A stretch of DNA of 40,608 nucleotides, taken from assembly GCF_000485595.1 (NCBI RefSeq), contig NW_014577405.1, positions 120,307-160,914 on the forward strand, written 5' to 3'. The notes under the pieces were generated by a model. That model saw nothing but the letters and a program-made list of their open reading frames with translations. It was not told the DNA's origin and did no database searches. Within the stretch, counting starts at the first letter, position 1; each line of letters begins with the position of its first letter. The position numbers were made by a program, and so were the translations under genes. This document shows positions 35,559 through 40,608 of this stretch, in pieces. Source of the DNA: Priapulus caudatus. Its lineage: Eukaryota > Priapulida > Priapulimorpha > Priapulimorphida > Priapulidae.

Positions 35559-36322
35559 GGGGGGGGGGGGTGTCGGCGGGCTTACACACCTGCTCTGCTG
35601 CGTATGTAGGGAATATGGATCACGCGTGGAAATAAAGTTATTCCCACAGTAACCATAGTAAGTAAAATTGCTCGTGTGAGTTGCGCGAAAATACGTAAGC
35701 ATTTCTCTGGCCAGCTTAGCTCTGCTTGGTGGATGGATTTGCTCTGTCGTCATGCATGCGTTCACCGCCACCGTGTCTCGCTGGTCTGGTTATTGGCGGC
35801 CGAGATCGGCAACTCGAGCGCCGCAAAACTTAATGATTTCTGCAAATATGCGAACACCGTTGTTGAATGTGAAAACAAAAGTACATTGTTTGTGAGTCAC
35901 TGCGAACGACATTTGGTTGTATTCGAAACGAGAGCACTCCAGGCGTATAGTCGCAATAAAGACAACGTCGTTCAAGATCGTTCGCATTCCCAGCGCAAGT
36001 TTTATGTAGCGTTTAATGCGAACATTTACTGCGTCCGTGGAGCTATAAACCTACCGGTATATTATTGCCTAATTCGGTTACTTAACTTTCACTCGGTACA
36101 CGCGTGCTTAGTATGTTTTTGTGTGTGTGTGCATCGATGAATAGTTCGAAATAGAATACTTTCACAACTTGGTGACGTCCATTATAACTGACTATGAAGT
36201 ATAGCTGTTACTGGACATTACCGCGTGTACGGCTTTTCTGTGTGTACTCGCCATGTCTTAATTGTATATTAGTGTTATTGTATCTAGAGTACTTATCTAG
36301 AGTACTTAGTGTGGCTACTTGT
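33751..36322. other. Non-coding stretch without recognisable genes
   Basis: Apart from the GT/GC microsatellite at about 35455-35575, I see no exon, RNA gene or bounded repeat. Open frames of 60-150 codons (for example 35676-36140) show no recognisable motif and lack promoter, splice or homology support. Confidence 0.5.
35455..35575 (+). repeat. TGCG/(GT)n microsatellite ending in poly-G
   Basis: TGCG units pass into (GT)n and then a G-run of about ten bases. The overlapping frames on both strands are compositional. Confidence 0.9.
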
Positions 36323-36485
36323 CAGGGGCGTGTACCGGGGGGGGGCGGCCCCCCCCCCCTGCTTGCGTAGAAAACGCATCTAAAGGGGTCTAATTTCAAA
36401 AAATTTCTGGGGAGGGCCAAGCGCAACGTGCTCGCAAGTTTGGGTTACGGTTAGACCCATGGTACAAATCCTGTACACGCCCCTG
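36323..36485. mobile_element. 163-bp CAGGGG-ended MITE with CTTGT duplication (hAT-like)
   Basis: Perfect 13-bp inverted ends CAGGGGCGTGTAC (36323-36335) and GTACACGCCCCTG (36473-36485), flanked by CTTGT at 36318-36322 and CTTGT at 36486-36490. Next to the left end is a G9-CGG-C12-like hairpin-forming run. The short length, hAT-type CAGGG ends and 5-bp duplication mark a non-autonomous element. The flanking duplication and perfect ends suggest a relatively recent insertion. Confidence 0.82.
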
Positions 36486-36490
36486 CTTGT

Positions 36491-38282
36491 TCGTGTGTAC
36501 ATTATTACATTAATACAATCATCGGATTCATCGTGGCTCGCACCGTGCAGCATCGAGCTAGGCTGACCCGTAAAGCACAGCAGGAATGTACTTCCCTTGC
36601 CACCATCCCCTGCCCAGAAGCACCGCGACTAAACAGAAGTCTGCGGCATTGTTGTTGCTGTTACCGACGCTGGCGGCGCCGTATGAAATCTCCATAATGT
36701 ATTCGTCTTCATTATCATATGTCGGTCTTGTGGCACGGCAGCGCCGGATGCTCTTTCAGTGGCGTCTATATGTGTGTGTGTGGGCCACAACAAAGACACG
36801 TGCTAGACATCGTTGCCTTTAGTGTGACAGGATATGGCTGTGTTAGTAAGTCACCGCAGGAATGGCGCTATTGCTACATAACTAACCTGGTCATAGGCAG
36901 TGTTAGTATTCAAGCACACCAGGCGTTTGATTGACTATAAGACAACCCCATTCCACGGCGCAGTATTTCTGTTTTACCGTTAACCGCTGCTAAGCAAAAT
37001 TACAGAGATGTTTGCACGTCGTAACGTGTGAAACTTGGAGATCTGGGCCTTCTTAGGTCCTTATACTATAGTAGGCCTTTAACTATACGTAACACGTACA
37101 AGTAAAATGAGGACGAGCGTACTTTTATTTATTCTTCTGTTTTCAAACTTTGAATGACCTTCAGTAACAAATTCGTACTGTTTCAGTGTCGTCACGTCTG
37201 CAAACAGTTAATGGTTTCGTTGAAAGATACTCCTTGTTTGACCGGTTTTAGTTGAGCATTTCTTTTGTCTGAAAGTCACTATGCTCACGCTATGGAGATA
37301 TAAGAGTGAAAGATATCCTAACACGCACGCGCAACATATTTGCAAGTCATAAATACATAGCCTATTACGGACGCGTCTTTCGCCTAGGACAGTGATTACT
37401 CAGAAAATAAATAAATAAAAATAATATTTACGTGATGCATCCATTATTTAAACATAGAATGTAATTACTAGGAAAAAAGGTTATGAATAGACTTTTTCAG
37501 AAGAAATTTTCTATTTGTTACTCGGTTTCCTACAATTTTCTAATTTTGTGTGCAAAGTATTTTTAGGTAAGGTAGCCCTAATACTTCTGGTGTGTCTACG
37601 AAAATCATTAATTATATATAATATAATATATATATATAATATTTTTGTCCGGCATATATCAAAATATTTAACTTCAGTTTGACAGTGGTGGCGTAAAGTC
37701 GCCCCGGAGTCCGCACTGCACAAACATTCCAGATCAAATACGCGCAAGAAAACGGCTACAACAGCTTTCCCACGTGAATAATTACGACTACGTTTTCGCA
37801 TAAGAAAGAGTGTAGCCGACTTGTTCGGCCCGTAGCCATTACTGCAGTGGTCATTACCTCTCTCATCGCTATTCACGTGCCGGAGGCTAGGTGACGCGCG
37901 CACGGGGTGGTAACGGGCCACACGCCGCTCACGAACAACCTACGGCGAGAATGTAGTCCTTCGTCTAATGTTAGTTTCAGACAGCAGAAAGATGGAGAGT
38001 AAAAAGGCCGCCGTCACACATAGAGCTAGCGCTCATCAGCGATCGCCCACTAGTTGGCGCGGTGTGAAGTGGGAGCCCCCGGCCGATAGTGAGCTTACGT
38101 CCATACTACGATCTAAAGTGGAGGTCGTTTTAACCCCGATCTCATTGGCGAACGAAGCGAAGCTTTCACCAGCACTCAACACATGTCACAAGGCGCATCA
38201 CGGCTGCACTGTCGGCTCACTGCCGTCGTTTATTGCAACCAATCAGATGCGCATTGCGTTCGGAACGGACGTTTGCACTGCG
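36491..38282. other. Non-coding stretch, nothing recognised
   Basis: No supportable gene. There is an AT dinucleotide run near 37612-37642. The open frames at 36586-36822, 37511-37921 and 37968-38309 have no recognisable content. GC content rises from about 37.7 kb toward the tandem repeat that follows. Confidence 0.5.
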
Positions 38283-39236
38283 CCTAAAGCACAACGCCAC
38301 ACACCGTAGCGAAACACGGGGTCCTGGAATTTTGTTGTTCCAGCCGTTTCGGCGTTAAGCTGGCTGAAGCGAGCAAGCGCAACACAGCTGAGCAAACATA
38401 TACAGAAACACCTGCGCACAGCCGCCGCTTGTCACATGAGCATCCAAAATACGCGCACGCAAATGACATCCAATTTTGTGTGTCATGTGATATTTTCAGG
38501 ATATTGATTGGAGACCGGTCTGTGGCGTCTTCGCTGTGTAGCAGAACAATTGACCGCACACCAGCGCGCGATGGCAAAACATACGGCTCAGCGCAAACAC
38601 GCTCCGCAAATCAAAAACATTCTGTGTTACGCGAAACACGCTCTAGCGAAAGCAAAATCTGTTCTTGTTATCGGGAATCCGCACGACAGCCACGAAAAAA
38701 CGAGGCGAAAGCATGTGTTTGCTCGGCACGTTCCCGAGTGTTTTGCGCTCGGGTGTGTGCGTTGTGGGCTTTAAGCACAACGCACACACCCGAGCGAAAA
38801 ACGAAATATTTGTTTTCCAGCGTTTCGCGTTTGCTGAGCGAGCAAGGCGCACACAGCTGAGCAAAACATACAGAAAGCACTGCGCCAAGCACGCGATCGT
38901 CCGGGCGCCGCTGTCACAATGACATCCCAAAAATAGACATGCCAATGGACATCGCAATTTGTGTGTCATGTGATATGTTTAAGGATATTGTATTGGAGAC
39001 GCGTCTGTGGCGTTTCGCTGTGTAGCAGAACAATTGACGCACACACCCGAGCAAAACATATGCTCAGGCGAAACACGCGTCCGAAAATCAACATTGCTTG
39101 TTCAGCGAAACACGCTCAGCTGAGAATGTTTCTTGTTTCGGGAATCCCGCACACCGCCCGAACATCGAGCGATAACATGTTTCGCTCCATGTTCCCGCGG
39201 TGTTTTGCTCGGTGTGTGCGTTTGGGCTTAAAGCCA
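38283..39236. repeat. Two tandem copies of a diverged unit of about 483 bp
   Basis: Copy 1 spans about 38283-38767 and copy 2 about 38768-39236. Corresponding phrases lie 483 bp apart: TTGTGTGTCATGTGATAT (38476 and 38959), then GGATATTG, TATTGGAGAC-like and TGTGTAGCAGAACAATTGA. Each unit is also rich in internal short repeats, AGCGAAACACG and its variants GAGCAAAACA, on both strands. A large hairpin sits at the junction of the copies. The high CpG content and many AGCGAAA/TTTTGCGCTCG inverted motifs suggest a foldback-type repeat family. Open frames crossing both copies on both strands are by-products. Confidence 0.75.
38740..38802. repeat. 27-bp-arm inverted repeat with 9-nt loop
   Basis: Arms 38740-38766 and 38776-38802 pair over 27 bp with a single mismatch (38745/38797), separated by GGCTTTAAG. 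The inner 20 bp (from GCTCGGGTGTGTGCG) are perfect. It sits exactly at the boundary of the two tandem units. A degraded version is seen at about 39209-39250 at the end of copy 2. Confidence 0.9.
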
Positions 39237-40608
39237 CGGACGCAACCGCAGGCAAAGATCTATCGTTTTTCTTATATTTCTCCTACTCATCCTCCTCAGC
39301 ATGAGAAGGGCTTGGGCAATCAAGTAATTCGAAGTTGTCCCCTTCTATCGAGAAACATGGCATGGAGTATGTTGCCTTCACTCATAAGTGACATTGAAGC
39401 TGGTGGGGTGCGCAGGGTAGCACCCCAATTTATACGCTGCAAGTTCGCAGATCGTGATCTGAAAGGCGTGGTATTGACGCAACTAACACGTAATGCGAAC
39501 ACAGCACACAACGGGCTGGTCTGAAGCGGTGTTGGGCGTAGTACAATCGTCAGTGACGCAAACGGGTCGAGCTTGCTAGAGACGTCACCATGGTCATAAC
39601 GAGAGCGTGGTCAAGGTCGCAAAACATCTCCAATGGACGTAGTAAACAGCGTGAATAAAAACGTATTGACATCGTGCTGAGAACGGGCGACAATTTCACG
39701 CACCCGACACGCTTCGAGTACTGGGTACTACGCCTTCCACGTCTCTAATACGCCCGCACTAGGCGCTGTCTTTCCGCACCACCCGTCCCCCGACTTACGC
39801 AACCGCAGATTGTTTTGAACACTTGCTCAAAAGTTGGCGCACGCTTTCCGACGCTTAATGGCTTGACTGCATGCACCGCGCTCGAATCGCCGATCGCAGT
39901 GCGTCATAGACGCGTTCATACTGCACTCTTAGCACTTTCACCGACGCCTCTAGGAGCGAGACGACGCGTATGAGGATCGGGGCCTGAGGTGAGCGGGGTA
40001 TAAGCCGGAGTGCTAGGCCCTTTTATAAGTACAATCCTGTAATAAATATTGATAGAGTCAGCAGCAGAATCAACGTTGCTAATACGTCACAGATGACATA
40101 TTGGATGCTTTAGACATACAATGGGAGCTACCTATATGAAAAAGAGAATATATCTTCTATCGATGTGCACATAAAAGAGTATACAGATATTATGTTTAGG
40201 GTGCGCGGGAATATAAAGAGCGAGTTTTTGAATCGTACCGTTTCTTCGTGAATACAAAGCGGTAATGCAATGTGTAATATATTCTAATGAAAGTTAATTG
40301 GTCCACTACTTTTTTATAACGTCTGAATTATAGATTCTCGTCCTGTTGGTATGTTGTAACTAAATATCTCATTCATAACAACGCTACTATACATAATCGG
40401 CATTGGGTTACGCCCCTACATGTGCGATAAAAACCACACATAGGAGGAAACTGGGTTTCAATACCCTATACCGTCTGAAGCGTTATGCACGTTGTGAAAT
40501 GCATCAAGTGCGTCTCAACTAAGTCCCAATATCGCGGCAAAAATACGAAGAAATATAAATACTAGAGGCCTATGCATCCTTTAAAATACTGGTTTTTTTA
40601 TGTGCCAC
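39237..40608. other. Non-coding right end of the window
   Basis: GC-richer sequence to about 40.0 kb, then AT-rich. No exon, RNA gene or bounded repeat is supportable. It may continue the long intron of gene 2 or be intergenic. Confidence 0.5.

Noticed and set aside
38429-39524. Several 70-187-codon frames on both strands around the tandem repeat
   Set aside because: They follow the repeat and its inverted motifs, give similar Arg/Ser/His-rich strings in all frames and resemble no transposase or known protein.

Overview
The window is eukaryotic: a multi-exon, intron-rich genome with GT-AG introns, many dinucleotide microsatellites, small non-autonomous DNA transposons (MITEs) and one assembly gap. 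The first gene is clearly animal-like and resembles vertebrate PDCD11 more than fungal Rrp5. I read the window as an invertebrate metazoan, possibly a sponge or another marine invertebrate, but cannot name the species. I saw no bacterial operon, CRISPR array or viral gene.

Region 1 (1-2184) has no exon I can support. It is probably intron 1 or the 5' flank of the first gene. It carries TTGTCCG/CGGACAA inverted motifs and a short TTAGGG tract.

Region 2 (2185-about 23880) is one large plus-strand gene, the orthologue of PDCD11 (NOL5/ALP-5, yeast Rrp5), a ribosome-biogenesis factor. I assembled 34 coding exons by hand. All junctions are GT-AG, all reading phases close, and together they give 1867 codons plus a stop at 23349-23351. 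Only the extreme N-terminus (a few dozen residues) is missing. The protein has a long array of S1 RNA-binding repeats, a Lys/Ser-rich linker and C-terminal HAT repeats. Two overlapping AATAAA signals lie about 505 bp past the stop. Several introns host distinct MITE-like insertions: a TTAA element, a TA element, a CAGGG-ended element, a foldback element and a composite repeat with a Pol III-like tRNA-derived segment.

Region 3 (23881-28362) is intergenic. It is AT-rich with a 305-bp MITE at first, then becomes GC- and CpG-rich from about 27.3 kb with GA and GT microsatellites. This GC-rich part looks like the promoter and 5' UTR of the next gene.

Region 4 (28363-29599) is a 412-codon first coding exon of a second plus-strand gene, ending at a GTAAGT donor. 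I do not recognise the product. It is a mostly helical protein after a low-complexity N-terminus. Its remaining exons are not visible. The intron runs into a (GT)n tract and a 572-bp gap (29800-30371).

Region 5 (30372-40608) has no gene I can support. It holds microsatellites, a polypurine tract, a 163-bp hAT-like MITE and a tandemly duplicated repeat of about 483 bp with a 27-bp-arm hairpin. It is probably a long intron of gene 2 or intergenic DNA.

The two genes are in tandem on the same strand and show no sign of working together. I found no convincing new biological system. The most noteworthy material is the unrecognised first exon of gene 2 and the set of structurally well-defined MITEs.
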